From Saccharopolyspora thermophila (GTDB lineage Bacteria > Actinomycetota > Actinomycetes > Mycobacteriales > Pseudonocardiaceae), in NCBI RefSeq assembly GCF_014646075.1, contig NZ_BMMT01000002.1, forward strand, positions 1 through 64,000: a DNA stretch of 64,000 nt, in the 5' to 3' direction. The notes beneath the pieces are model-generated. The model saw nothing but the letters and a program-made list of their open reading frames with translations. It was not told where the DNA came from and made no database searches. Position numbers and translations under genes: made by a program. How positions within the stretch are numbered: position 1 is the stretch's first letter; each line of letters starts with the position of its first letter. Below are positions 9,452 to 18,339 of the stretch, in pieces.

Positions 9452-11131
9452 TCAGCGGCGCTGCCGGTTGGCGATGTCGACGCGTGTCGCGCTGTGCGAG
9501 CGCTGTCCCTGGCCGCCGTCGGGCACCGGCAGCTGGATGCGGCGGGTCGGTTCGTCGTGCGGATCGTGGCCGCGCACGGTGTCGCGGTGGATCTGCTCCG
9601 TCGGCCCATCATCGACGGCTCCACCGGCCGAGGACTTCTTCGTGGCCGCGCCCGGCTTCGCCTGCTTTGCGGCGGCGTCGGTGCCCGCCTGTTTCGCGGC
9701 CGCGGGTTGCTGCTGCGGCTTCGCGGGTTCGTCCCCCACGGCGGGCAGCTCGCCGGTTTCCCGGCCGTCGCGGGCCAGGGCCGCTTCGGCGTCCTTGCGC
9801 GCCTGCTCTCGGGCTTCCGCCGCGGCTTGCCGCAGCTTGTCCTCCTCGGCGTCCTCCTGGTCGAGGCGCTCCAGCAGGGGCGTGGTCTGGCCGAGCATCT
9901 CGGCGGCGTCGCGCAGCTTCTTGGCGACCGCGTCGCGCAGCTCGGTCAGTGAATGCACGTGCTCGTCGGCCTTGGCCAGGCGGCGCTGCACCTCTTCGGT
10001 CGTGGAGCCGAGGCGGCGCTGGGCGTCCGCGCGGGCTTCGGCGACCAGGCGCTTGCTCTCGCGGGTCGCCTCGTCGATGAGGCGGGTGGCCTCCTCGGTC
10101 GCTTCGCGGACCATGCGCTCGGACTTCTCGGTCGCCTCGCGGACCAGCCGCTCGGCTTCCTCCTTGCTCTCCCGGATCCGCCGCTCGGCGGCCTCGGTGC
10201 TCTCCTTTTCCCGCTGCTGCGCCGCGGCGATGCTCTCGCGTTCGCGCTTCTGGGCGGCTTCGACGCTCTCCCGCTCGCGCTTCTCGGCCGCCTCGATCGA
10301 CTCGCGTTCGCGCTTCTGGGCGGCTTCGGTGGACTCGCGGGTGAGCTGCTCGGCCTTCGCGGTGGCCTCGCTGACCAGGCGGTTGGCCTGGTCGGTGGCT
10401 TCGCGGACCCGGCGGTGTGCCTCGGTGGTGCCTTCCCGCAGGCGCCGGTTGGCCTCCTCGGTGGCTTCCCGAACGCGACGCTCGGCCTCGGCCTTGCTGG
10501 CGGCCTCCTGTTCGGCAAGGGTGCGCATGGCCTCGCTGCGGCGGGCGGCCATGGCGATCTCGAAGTCCTCCTCGACCTGGGCGCGGCGGGCTTCGGACTC
10601 CTGGTCGGCGCGCTTGCGGTTCTCCTCGGCCTCCCGGGTGATCCGCTCGGCCTCGGCCTTGGCCTTGTCCATCACCGAGCGGTGCTCGGTCTCCATCTCG
10701 CTGCGCCGACTGTCGACCTCGGCGATCAACCGCTCGTAGCGGGTGCGCAGGTTGGTCGCCTCGGCTTCGGAGCGCGCCCGGATCTGTGCGGCATCGGCCT
10801 CGGCGCGGGCCCGGATGTCGTTGGCCTCGTCCTGGGCCAGGCGCAGCATCCGCTGCAGGCGCTCGCTCAGACCCTCCAATGTGGTCGGTGGCTTGGCCAG
10901 CCGCTCGACCTGTCCGCGCAGGCTCTCGATCTCCGAGCGGGCCGCCTCCAACTGCTTGGACAGGTCCGCGGCCTGGGAGACGGCGGCGTCGCGATCCGCG
11001 GTGAGGATGCGGATGTCGGCGTCGAGCCGTTCCAGGTGCTCGTCGACCTGGGCGCGGTCGTAGCCGTTCTTGCGAGCGAGGTCGAATCCCGATCCCAGTG
11101 GCAGCAGGTCGCGGTCGTCGGCAAGGCCCAT
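9452..11131 (-). CDS. DivIVA-like coiled-coil cytoskeletal protein
   Basis: A 559-residue protein with a short DivIVA-like head (residues about 14-50: FDLARKNGYDRAQVDEHLER) and then a coiled coil reaching to about residue 470. The coil is very rich in E, R, A and K and has repeated units such as REATEEANRR and ESIEAAEKRE. The tail is Ala/Lys/Gln rich and ends near EPTRRIQLPVPD. Proteins of this shape (DivIVA, FilP, Scy types) scaffold polar growth in actinomycetes; this role is inferred. It is longer than ordinary DivIVA. The region upstream to the divergent SPW gene carries a 14-bp palindrome. Confidence 0.8.
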   Translation of the reverse strand: MGLADDRDLLPLGSGFDLARKNGYDRAQVDEHLERLDADIRILTADRDAAVSQAADLSKQLEAARSEIESLRGQVERLAKPPTTLEGLSERLQRMLRLAQDEANDIRARAEADAAQIRARSEAEATNLRTRYERLIAEVDSRRSEMETEHRSVMDKAKAEAERITREAEENRKRADQESEARRAQVEEDFEIAMAARRSEAMRTLAEQEAASKAEAERRVREATEEANRRLREGTTEAHRRVREATDQANRLVSEATAKAEQLTRESTEAAQKRERESIEAAEKRERESVEAAQKRERESIAAAQQREKESTEAAERRIRESKEEAERLVREATEKSERMVREATEEATRLIDEATRESKRLVAEARADAQRRLGSTTEEVQRRLAKADEHVHSLTELRDAVAKKLRDAAEMLGQTTPLLERLDQEDAEEDKLRQAAAEAREQARKDAEAALARDGRETGELPAVGDEPAKPQQQPAAAKQAGTDAAAKQAKPGAATKKSSAGGAVDDGPTEQIHRDTVRGHDPHDEPTRRIQLPVPDGGQGQRSHSATRVDIANRQRR

Positions 11132-11483
11132 GGCACCAAGCTACCTGGAAGACGACGTTGTTGTGGGAGGTGTGGCGGGTACCCGCCGGATTTTCTCGGT
11201 GCGTGTCGCACGTCCGCGCCGCCGGTGACGCGGCGCAGTCGGGACGTTTCGTTACGCCACGTCAGCGGGCGGCCAGGGGGACGTTGATCAGCTGTTCAGG
11301 TGACGCGGGTGGTGGCGCAGCCGCCGGGGCGTGCCTCTTGACCGGCTGGCCAACCAAGAGTGAACATGGAGGGTGTAGGAGGCCGTGCGGACCGGAAGGA
11401 GCCAGCCGGCGTCCGAGGTGTCGGCACCGCTGCGTGACTTTCGGCCGCGCGCCCTCGAGTCGGGCTCAGTGGAGGTGATCGAC
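11132..11483. other. Divergent intergenic region with a 14-bp palindrome
   Basis: These 352 bp separate the DivIVA-like gene from the SPW gene and should hold both promoters. A perfect palindrome GGCGGGTACCCGCC is at 11174-11187, about 43 bp upstream of the DivIVA-like start. A possible -35 box TTGACC is at 11338-11343 on the plus strand, without a convincing -10. No protein-coding sequence was recognised. Confidence 0.5.
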
Positions 11484-11867
11484 GTGGCCAACAGGTCGAG
11501 CGGTTCGACCGCGAAGCCGTGGGTACGTTGGCAGGACTGGGCGGGTGTCGTGCTGGGCGCCTACCTGATCCTCGCGACGATGTGGACCGCGACCGACGCG
11601 GCGGCGATGTCGGCGATGATCGTGCTCGGGGCGCTGCTGGTGGTCGCCAGTGTCTGGTCGCTGGCCATGCCGGGTTCGATGACCAGCGAGTACAGCCACA
11701 TGCTGCTGGGTGTCCTGCTGTTCATCTCGCCGTGGGTGCTCGGCTACACCGAGCTGGCGGGCGCCTCGTGGACGTCGTGGATCGTCGGCGTGCTGGCGGT
11801 GCTCGCGGGTGCCGCCGCGCTGCCCGAGGCCAACGCCGCCCACCGCGGCGTCGCCGGTCAGCACTGA
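11484..11867 (+). CDS. SPW repeat-containing membrane protein
   Basis: A 127-residue protein with four predicted membrane helices (about 19-36, 41-60, 72-88 and 97-113). It has the WQDWAGVVLG opening of SPW-repeat proteins and the namesake SPW in ISPWVLGY before the third loop. The GTG at 11484 follows GGAGGTGAT with good spacing; an upstream GTG at 11385 would add an unlikely soluble extension. SPW proteins are small membrane proteins of unknown function common in actinobacteria and proteobacteria. Confidence 0.85.
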   Translation: MANRSSGSTAKPWVRWQDWAGVVLGAYLILATMWTATDAAAMSAMIVLGALLVVASVWSLAMPGSMTSEYSHMLLGVLLFISPWVLGYTELAGASWTSWIVGVLAVLAGAAALPEANAAHRGVAGQH

Positions 11868-12003
11868 TTCATCGGCACCGCCCGTGGGCGGTCGGTTCCG
11901 GCCGGTCGTCCACGGGTGCGGTGCGGCGCGGTCCGGCGGTAACGTGCGGACCGCGCGTTTGTCGATCGGCCCGGAGCGGGCCGCAAGGCGGAGGTCGGGA
12001 TTG

Positions 12004-12660
12004 ATGGTGCAGGCGCCGGGTGGCCGTGCGGCCGGCAAGCGGAAGCGGGCGTCCACTTCGGACGTGACCGCCGCGGCGGAGGGTACCTCGGCGCGGGAAC
12101 GCATCCTGGCCGCCGCCGGGGAGCTGTTCGCTGAGCACGGTTTCGACGCCACCCCGACCTCACGCATCGCCGAGCGGGCCGAGGTCCCCAAAGGACTCAT
12201 CCACTACTACTTCCGGCGCAAGCAGGACCTGCTGACCGCGCTGGTGGACCGGCTGCCCGAGGAGGACGTGGAGTCGGACCGGGTCGCGGTGCGCGGTGAC
12301 GTGGCGGGCAGCCTGCGGCGCCTGGTGCGCGAGCTGGACGCGCGGCTGGAGGCATCACCGTTGCTCAGCCACCTGCTGTGGCGGGAGGCGGACACCCACG
12401 TGGTGGTGCGCCAGGCCATGCAGCGCCGGTTCCGCGCGGTGGTGGAGCAGATCCGCCGGGTGATCGAGCTGGCGCTGCCGCCGGGGCCGGTCAGCTGCGA
12501 CATCGACGCCGCCGCGCTGCTGCTGGCCCGGGTGGTCAACCACCGGCACTCGCTGGCCAGGCACGGTTCGCACGACGACGAGCTGGACCGCGAGATCGGG
12601 TTCATTGCGCGCGCCCTGGAACTGGGCGCCGGTCCGCCGCGCAAGATCAAACCCGCTTGA
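12004..12660 (+). CDS. TetR family transcriptional regulator
   Basis: A 218-residue repressor. After a basic N-terminal extension of about 28 residues (GRAAGKRKR) comes the TetR helix-turn-helix, ARERILAAAGELFAEHGFDA through VPKGLIHYYFRRKQDLL. The C-terminal half would bind a ligand and dimerise; no ligand is evident. It starts at ATG 12004 behind GGAGG. It is directly followed (73 bp) by the acylase gene in the same direction, with two dyad-symmetric sequences in between, so the acylase may be its target. Confidence 0.9.
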   Translation: MVQAPGGRAAGKRKRASTSDVTAAAEGTSARERILAAAGELFAEHGFDATPTSRIAERAEVPKGLIHYYFRRKQDLLTALVDRLPEEDVESDRVAVRGDVAGSLRRLVRELDARLEASPLLSHLLWREADTHVVVRQAMQRRFRAVVEQIRRVIELALPPGPVSCDIDAAALLLARVVNHRHSLARHGSHDDELDREIGFIARALELGAGPPRKIKPA

Positions 12661-12665
12661 AGTTG

Positions 12666-12681
12666 TTTCACCCTTGTGAAA
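12666..12681. promoter_or_regulatory. Dyad TTTCAC-CCTT-GTGAAA between TetR and acylase genes
   Basis: A perfect 6-bp inverted repeat with a 4-bp centre, 5 bp after the TetR stop. It may be the operator of that regulator or part of the acylase promoter. No second copy was noticed elsewhere in the window. Confidence 0.4.
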
Positions 12682-12697
12682 GATCGTTACCCGCGCT

Positions 12698-12732
12698 ACA
12701 ACCTCCTGCAGTCGGTCGTTGCGGGAGGTTGT
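12698..12732 (+). promoter_or_regulatory. Inverted repeat that includes the acylase ribosome-binding site
   Basis: ACAACCTCC at 12698-12706 is the exact reverse complement of GGAGGTTGT at 12724-12732, with a 17-nt spacer. The right arm contains most of the GGGAGG ribosome-binding site (12723-12728) of the acylase gene, so folding of the mRNA would hide it. Whether this acts as an RNA switch, an operator or a terminator is inference. Confidence 0.45.
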
Positions 12733-12733
12733 G

Positions 12734-15115
12734 GTGGGGCTTGGGCAGGTTCGACTTTCCCGTCGGCAGGGGCTCGTCGCGGCGGCCGGTGTCGCGGGAG
12801 CCGGCATGATCGCGTCCAGGGCGTACGCGTCCCCGGACGGCGGCGCGCAGTACCGGGTGCGGGGGCTGCGGGCCCCGGTGGAGCTGATCGAGGACCGCTA
12901 CGGCGTGCCGCACCTCTACGCCCGCGACGAGGATGACGTGTTCCTGGCGCAGGGCTTCAACGCCGCCCGCGAGCGGCTGTTCCAGATCGACCTGTGGCGA
13001 CGGCGCGGCCTGGGTCTGCTCGCCGAGGTGCTCGGCCCCGAGTACGTCGAGCAGGACCGCGCCACCCGGCTGTTCCTGTACCGCGGCGACATGGCCGTGG
13101 AGTGGGGTCGCTACGCGCCGGACGCCCAGCGGATCGCCACCCGGTTCACCGCGGGGATCAACGCCTACCTCGACTGGCTCGACGAGCACCCCGACCAGCT
13201 GCCCGAGGAGTTCGGCATCCTCGGCTACCGGCCCGCCCGCTGGGCGCCGGAGGACGTGGTGCGCATCCGCAGTCACGGCCTGACCCGCAATCTGACCAGC
13301 GAGGTCAGGCGCGCCAGGGTGGCCTGCGCCGCGGGGGTGGACGCCGACCTGGTGCGACAGGGCCTGCAACCGGAGCACCGCGTGGTCGTGCCCGAGGGTT
13401 TCGACCCGTGCGCGCTGCCCGACGACGTGCTCGACGTCTTCGAACTCGCCACCCAGCAGGTCGAGTTCCGCGACGGCGCCGTGCGCGCCACGGTGCGGGA
13501 CCCGGCCACCGAGGGCAGCAACAACTGGGTGATCAGCGGCGAGCGGACCGCCACCGGGCGACCGATCCTGGCCAACGATCCGCACCGCGCGTACTCGGCG
13601 CCGTCGCTGCGCTACATCGCGCACCTGTCCGCGCCGGGCCTGGACGTCATCGGCGCGGGGGAGCCCGCGCTGCCCGGCATCTGCATCGGCCACAACGGCA
13701 CCATCGCCTTCGGGCTCACCATCTTCCCGGTCGACCAGGAGGACCTGTACGTCTACCAGCTGGATCCGGCCGACCACACCCGCTACCGATACCGGGACGG
13801 CTGGGAGCCGATGACCATGCTGCGGGAGCGGGTCGCGGTCCGCGGCGAGGCCGACCGCACCGTCGAGCTCGCGTTCACCCGGCACGGCCCGGTGATTCGC
13901 GTCGACGAGCAGCGGCACCTGGCGTACGCGGTGCGCACGGCGTGGCTGGAGCCGGGCATGTCGCCGTACTTCGGCAGTATCGCCTACATGCGGGCCCGGT
14001 CCTTCAGCGAGTTCACCGAGTCCATGCGCAACTGGGGCGCACCGACGGAGAACCAGGTCTACGCCGACGTGGTCGGCAACATCGGTTGGGTGCCCGGGGG
14101 GCGGGCGCCGCGGCGTGTCGGCTACGACGGCCTGCTGCCGGTGCCCGGCGACGGCCGCTACGAGTGGGACGGCTTTTACTCCGGCGACGACCTGCCGTGC
14201 CGGCTCAACCCGCCGGAGGGGTTCATCGCCACCGCCAACCAGTTCAACCTGCCACCGGAGCACCAGGGCATGGGGCTCGGCTTCGAGTGGGCCAACCCGT
14301 TCCGCCACCAGCGGATCGTCGAGGTGCTCTCGCGGCAGCCCAGGCACAGTGTGGCCGACTCGGCGGTTCTGCAGAACGACCAGGTGTCCATCCCGGCCCG
14401 CCGCCTGACCGCCCTGCTGTACACGTTGGACAGCGGCGATGCGGAGCTGCGCCGCGCACTGCGGCTGCTGCGGGACTGGGACGCGGTGGAGTCGGCCGAC
14501 TCGGCCGCCGCGGCGTTGTTCGAGGTGTGGCTGTCCAAGCACCTGGGGCCGGGGTTCGTGCGCGCCGCGGTGCCGGACGCCGCCGGCGTCATCGACGATG
14601 CCGACACGCTGGTGCTTCTCGGCGAGCTGGAGAACCCGGGGCGCTGGCTGCCGGACGCGGCGGCCCGCGACCGGCTCCTGCTGGACACGCTGCGCGCCGC
14701 GTGGTCCGAGGTGCGGCAGCTGCTGGGGCGCGGCGAGCGGAACTGGCGGTGGGGCACGCTGCACCACAGCTTCTTCGAGCACCCGGCGTCGGGCGCGTTC
14801 GACGCGGCCCAGCGGGCGCGGTTCGACGTGGGCCCGCTGCCGCGCGGCGGCTCCCCGGACACCGTGAACCAGTCCTCCTACCGCACCGCGGACTTCCGGC
14901 AGACCAACGGCCCGTCGTTCCGGATGGTGCTCGACGTCGGTGACTGGGACTCCTCGATCGCGGTCAACACCCCGGGCCAGTCCGGCGACCCCGACGACCC
15001 GCACTATCGGGACCTGGCCGAGCCCTGGCGGACCGGGCGCTACTTCCCGCTGGCCCACACCCGGGCGGCGGTGGAGCGGATCGCCGAACGCCGCTTCCTG
15101 CTGCTGCCCGCCTGA
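12734..15115 (+). CDS. Penicillin acylase family Ntn-hydrolase, Tat-exported
   Basis: A 793-residue amidohydrolase of the penicillin/acyl-homoserine-lactone acylase family. The precursor self-cleaves to expose an N-terminal serine nucleophile; here that is Ser262 in EGSNNWVISG. Oxyanion and support motifs include ANDPH, GHNGTIAFG and the late NQSSYRTADF and NTPGQSGDP. The GTG at 12734 gives a twin-arginine signal (RLSRRQGLVAAAGVAGAG) ending near AYA, so export should use the Tat route in folded form. It follows a TetR gene and a hairpin over its ribosome-binding site. The acyl substrate is unknown: cell-wall, lactone or beta-lactam are all possible. Confidence 0.9.
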   Translation: MGLGQVRLSRRQGLVAAAGVAGAGMIASRAYASPDGGAQYRVRGLRAPVELIEDRYGVPHLYARDEDDVFLAQGFNAARERLFQIDLWRRRGLGLLAEVLGPEYVEQDRATRLFLYRGDMAVEWGRYAPDAQRIATRFTAGINAYLDWLDEHPDQLPEEFGILGYRPARWAPEDVVRIRSHGLTRNLTSEVRRARVACAAGVDADLVRQGLQPEHRVVVPEGFDPCALPDDVLDVFELATQQVEFRDGAVRATVRDPATEGSNNWVISGERTATGRPILANDPHRAYSAPSLRYIAHLSAPGLDVIGAGEPALPGICIGHNGTIAFGLTIFPVDQEDLYVYQLDPADHTRYRYRDGWEPMTMLRERVAVRGEADRTVELAFTRHGPVIRVDEQRHLAYAVRTAWLEPGMSPYFGSIAYMRARSFSEFTESMRNWGAPTENQVYADVVGNIGWVPGGRAPRRVGYDGLLPVPGDGRYEWDGFYSGDDLPCRLNPPEGFIATANQFNLPPEHQGMGLGFEWANPFRHQRIVEVLSRQPRHSVADSAVLQNDQVSIPARRLTALLYTLDSGDAELRRALRLLRDWDAVESADSAAAALFEVWLSKHLGPGFVRAAVPDAAGVIDDADTLVLLGELENPGRWLPDAAARDRLLLDTLRAAWSEVRQLLGRGERNWRWGTLHHSFFEHPASGAFDAAQRARFDVGPLPRGGSPDTVNQSSYRTADFRQTNGPSFRMVLDVGDWDSSIAVNTPGQSGDPDDPHYRDLAEPWRTGRYFPLAHTRAAVERIAERRFLLLPA

Positions 15116-15146
15116 CTCTCGGGTGTGCAGGGGCGGGGCTCCCCGC

Positions 15147-15620
15147 TCATGACCGGATCGGGTGATTCTGGTCCTCAGTGGACTCGGCGGGCTCGACGAG
15201 CTCCACCAGCACACCACCAGCGTCCTTGGGGTGGACGAAGTTGATGCGGCTGCCTGCCGTGCCGCGCCGCGGCTCCTCGTAGAGCAGCCGCAGCCCCTTG
15301 GCGCGCAACGCCGCCATTGCCGCCTCGACATCGGTCACCCGGAACGCGAGCTGCTGCAGCCCGGGACCGTTGCGGTCCAGAAACTTCGCGATGGCCGAGT
15401 CCGTGCGCAGCGGCGCCAGCAGCTGGATCTGCGTCGCCCCGGAGAGGTCGCCGGGAGCGCGCAGCATCGCCTCGCGCACGCCCTGTTCCTCGTTCACCTC
15501 GGAATGGGTGACCTCCAGACCGAAGGTGTCGCGCTGGAACGCGATCGCCGCGTCCAGGTCGGCAACCGCGATGCCCACGTGGTCGATCGCCGTGACAAGG
15601 CCCTGCAGTTCCGCTCGCAT
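15147..15620 (-). CDS. Methylmalonyl-CoA epimerase
   Basis: A 157-residue glyoxalase-fold protein interconverting (S)- and (R)-methylmalonyl-CoA in propionyl-CoA metabolism. It shows DHVGIAVADLDAAI at the start, LLAPLRTDSAIAKFL in the middle and SRINFVHPKDAGGVLVELVE at the end, all typical of the actinobacterial enzyme. The middle motif reads GPGLQQLAFRV where many bacterial epimerases have HH; I recall the same QQ in Streptomyces, so it is not a defect. It converges on the acylase gene. In polyketide-making actinomycetes this enzyme supplies (S)-methylmalonyl-CoA extender units. Confidence 0.92.
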   Translation of the reverse strand: MRAELQGLVTAIDHVGIAVADLDAAIAFQRDTFGLEVTHSEVNEEQGVREAMLRAPGDLSGATQIQLLAPLRTDSAIAKFLDRNGPGLQQLAFRVTDVEAAMAALRAKGLRLLYEEPRRGTAGSRINFVHPKDAGGVLVELVEPAESTEDQNHPIRS

Positions 15621-15762
15621 GCCCGCAGCCTAACCCGCTCGGCTGAACAGCAGAACGTGGGAAAAAGCAGTAAAACCGGCAAGATCGAATTGCCTCGACC
15701 GGCGGAGTGAGGTGACCTTGCACCGCACGAGCATGTGGCTGATTCACGTGGGAGGGGCAGAA

Positions 15763-16764
15763 ATGGCCAGCAGGCAACGTGGACCGGTCCGCGGACTCGG
15801 GCTTCTCCTCGCCACGCTTGGACTCGCCGCCGGACCGGGCACCGCACTGGCCGCTGGTGGCGACGGCGTGATCAGCGGCGGAGGCGGCGACAACCCCCGA
15901 GCCGACCAGATGCGGCGTGACCGGGCCTGGGTGCGGCCCGGACCGCTCAGGTTCGGCGCCGAACCCTACGCGGCCGTGCAGTCGGCGGCCAAAGCCGCCG
16001 CCGAACAAGCCGACTGCACCATCAGCGCCACCGACGCCACCTACCTCACCGTCTCGCCGACCTGGCCCGAAGTGGCCGGGTCCGGCCAAGCGCCCTCCCC
16101 GATGACGCTTTCCCGCTACGACGACCAGAACTCCCTCGCCGACCCCGAAAAGCGGGCCGAAGGGCTGTTCTTCAACCCCGGCGTCGGCATGTGGCAACTC
16201 GACTCCGCCGGGCTCGGCGCGAAGGAAACCGCCGCCACCGCCATCGACTCCACCAGTGCGGCCCGGAAGGTGGCATCCCACATCGTCGGCAGGTACTGCC
16301 GAGCCGTCAGCGGCGGCTCCTCCGCGAAGCAGGCCCGCGCCGCCGCGTGGCGTGACTGGCACGCCTGCGACGGCGGCGCCTGCGAATCCATCTACCAGCG
16401 GTTGAAACGCGACGGTGTCACCGAGGACACCAGCGTCACCCGGTACGGCGGGGCGGAGCCGCGCACCTGCCGGTACGAGACCGTCGAGTACGACTGCCTG
16501 TACGTCGACCCCGCCAAGGCCCAGGGCGAGGACGCCTGGACCGCCCCCGACTTCGGCCCCGCCCCGGTCCCGGCCCCGTTCTACGTCTTCACCTACGCCG
16601 AAGGCGGCATGAACTACGAGGTGCGGTACTGGCTCAAGGCCGACTCCGGAGCGGACACCGACGTCTCGGCCTCCCGGGAACTCGGCGTGAACGCCCGCAC
16701 CGAACTCTTCTGGGCCGCGGAGACGGACCTCTGCGACGTCACGACCAGCACCGGCAACTGCTGA
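15763..16764 (+). CDS. Secreted protein, possibly lysozyme-like
   Basis: A 333-residue protein with a cleavable signal peptide (basic start, LGLLLATLGLAAGPG, cleavage near ALA-AGG). The ATG at 15763 has GGAGGGG 7 bp upstream. The mature protein has about eight cysteines and the segments SPMTLSRYD and NPGVGMWQLDSAGLG. The G-x-WQL motif recalls the substrate groove of lytic transglycosylases, but no confident catalytic glutamate was placed. It is probably an exported cell-wall protein; function otherwise unknown. Three intergenic repeat elements follow its stop. Confidence 0.6.
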   Translation: MASRQRGPVRGLGLLLATLGLAAGPGTALAAGGDGVISGGGGDNPRADQMRRDRAWVRPGPLRFGAEPYAAVQSAAKAAAEQADCTISATDATYLTVSPTWPEVAGSGQAPSPMTLSRYDDQNSLADPEKRAEGLFFNPGVGMWQLDSAGLGAKETAATAIDSTSAARKVASHIVGRYCRAVSGGSSAKQARAAAWRDWHACDGGACESIYQRLKRDGVTEDTSVTRYGGAEPRTCRYETVEYDCLYVDPAKAQGEDAWTAPDFGPAPVPAPFYVFTYAEGGMNYEVRYWLKADSGADTDVSASRELGVNARTELFWAAETDLCDVTTSTGNC

Positions 16765-16782
16765 CGCACCGGCGGCGGGCGA

Positions 16783-16905
16783 AGCAAGGGAACCTTCCTG
16801 TCACCCGAGCCGGCCGGTGCCGGACGTGCACAAGGGAACCTTCCTGTCATCTCCGCCCGCAGAGCCCCGCACACCTGGTGTGGAGCAAGGGAACTTTCCT
16901 GTCAC
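16783..16905 (+). repeat. Three GCAAGGGAACCTTCCTGT elements
   Basis: Copies at 16783-16804, 16829-16849 and 16883-16905, all reading GCAAGGGAACYTTCCTGT on the plus strand, opposite in orientation to the copies near dhaM. The first begins 18 bp after the secreted-protein stop. The whole set lies between that gene and the thiolase. Spacing between copies is 46 and 54 bp, so it is not a strict tandem. Confidence 0.88.
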
Positions 16906-17062
16906 CCGAGCCGTGGCAGGGTGCGGTCCCGCTGCCGGCATTATGGCGGTCGTCACATGCGGCACGGAGTGTCAGCGGGGGTATGGTCCCGAGAGCGCCA
17001 GCGGGCGATGATGGTGCTACGGCGCAAGGACGCGTACGTCGGAACGGACCCGGGAGGCAGTT

Positions 17063-18250
17063 GTGGGTGGTTCGGTGATCGTGGCGGGAGCCCGCACCCC
17101 GATGGGGCGGCTGCTCGGCTCGCTCAAGGACTTCTCCGGCGCCCAGCTCGGCGGCTTCGCCATCAAGGCCGCCCTGGAGCGGGCCGGGGTTCGGCCGGAC
17201 CAGGTCCAGTACACGATCATGGGCCAGGTGCTCACCGCGGGCGCCGGGCAGATCCCGGCCCGCCAGGCCGCGGTAGCCGCAGGCATCCCGATGGACGTTC
17301 CGGCGCTGACCATCAACAAGGTGTGCCTGTCCGGGCTGGACGCGATCGCCCTGGCCGACCAGCTGATCCGCGCCGGCGAGTTCGACATCGTGGTGGCCGG
17401 CGGACAGGAGTCGATGACCCAGGCGCCGCACCTACTCACCGGTTCCCGCGAGGGCTTCAAGTACGGTGACGTGCAGATGCTCGACCACATGGCCCACGAT
17501 GGTCTGTTCTGCGCGTTTGACCAGGTCGCGATGGGCCTGTCCACCGAGAAGTACAACTCGCGGCACGGCGTGACCCGCGAGGAGCAGGACGCGTTCGCCG
17601 CCCGCTCCCACCAGCGCGCCGCGGCCGCCATCGACAAGGGCCTGTTCGCCGAGGAGATCACCCCGGTGGAGGTGCCGCGCCGCAAGGGCGACCCGGTGGT
17701 CGTGGACACCGACGAGGGCGTCCGCGCGGACACCACGGTGGAGACGTTGGCCAAGCTGCGCCCCGCGTTCACGTCCGACGGCACGATCACCGCGGGCTCG
17801 TCGTCGCAGATCTCCGACGGTGCCGCCGCGGTGGTAATGATGAGCAAGGCCAAGGCCGAGGAGCTGGGCCTGTCGTGGCTGGCCGAGATCGGCGCGCACG
17901 GCGTGGTCGCGGGCCCCGACGCGAGCCTGCACGAGCAGCCGTCAAACGCGATCAAGGCGGCCTGCGCCAAGGAGCGCATCGACGCCGCCGACCTGGACCT
18001 GGTGGAGATCAACGAGGCGTTCGCGGCGGTGGGCATCGTCTCCACCCGGGCCCTGGGCATCGACGAGGAGAAGGTCAACGTCAACGGCGGGGCCATCGCG
18101 CTGGGCCACCCCATCGGCATGTCCGGTGCGCGGTTGGCGCTGCACCTCGCGCTGGAGCTGAAGCGGCGTGGCGGAGGTGTCGGCGCGGCCGCCCTGTGCG
18201 GCGGCGGTGGCCAGGGTGACGCCCTGATCCTGCGCGTGCCCGCGGCCTGA
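17063..18250 (+). CDS. Acetyl-CoA C-acetyltransferase (thiolase)
   Basis: A 395-residue thiolase that condenses two acetyl-CoA or cleaves 3-ketoacyl-CoA. The nucleophile Cys88 is in [13 protein letters not shown], the [16 protein letters not shown] histidine motif and the second cysteine in [11 protein letters not shown] are present. The GTG at 17063 follows GGGAGGCAG. Length is normal for a biosynthetic-type acetyl-CoA acetyltransferase. The neighbouring methylmalonyl-CoA epimerase suggests a local cluster of acyl-CoA metabolism, though they are in opposite directions. Confidence 0.94.
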   Translation: MGGSVIVAGARTPMGRLLGSLKDFSGAQLGGFAIKAALERAGVRPDQVQYTIMGQVLTAGAGQIPARQAAVAAGIPMDVPALTINKVCLSGLDAIALADQLIRAGEFDIVVAGGQESMTQAPHLLTGSREGFKYGDVQMLDHMAHDGLFCAFDQVAMGLSTEKYNSRHGVTREEQDAFAARSHQRAAAAIDKGLFAEEITPVEVPRRKGDPVVVDTDEGVRADTTVETLAKLRPAFTSDGTITAGSSSQISDGAAAVVMMSKAKAEELGLSWLAEIGAHGVVAGPDASLHEQPSNAIKAACAKERIDAADLDLVEINEAFAAVGIVSTRALGIDEEKVNVNGGAIALGHPIGMSGARLALHLALELKRRGGGVGAAALCGGGGQGDALILRVPAA

Positions 18251-18339
18251 CCCCGGCTCCGGGCGACCCCTGGGAGCTCCCTGGGCTTGGCGGGCACCGA
18301 TCGTGATCAACTCGCTGCGGCGTGGCTACCCTGGACGGC

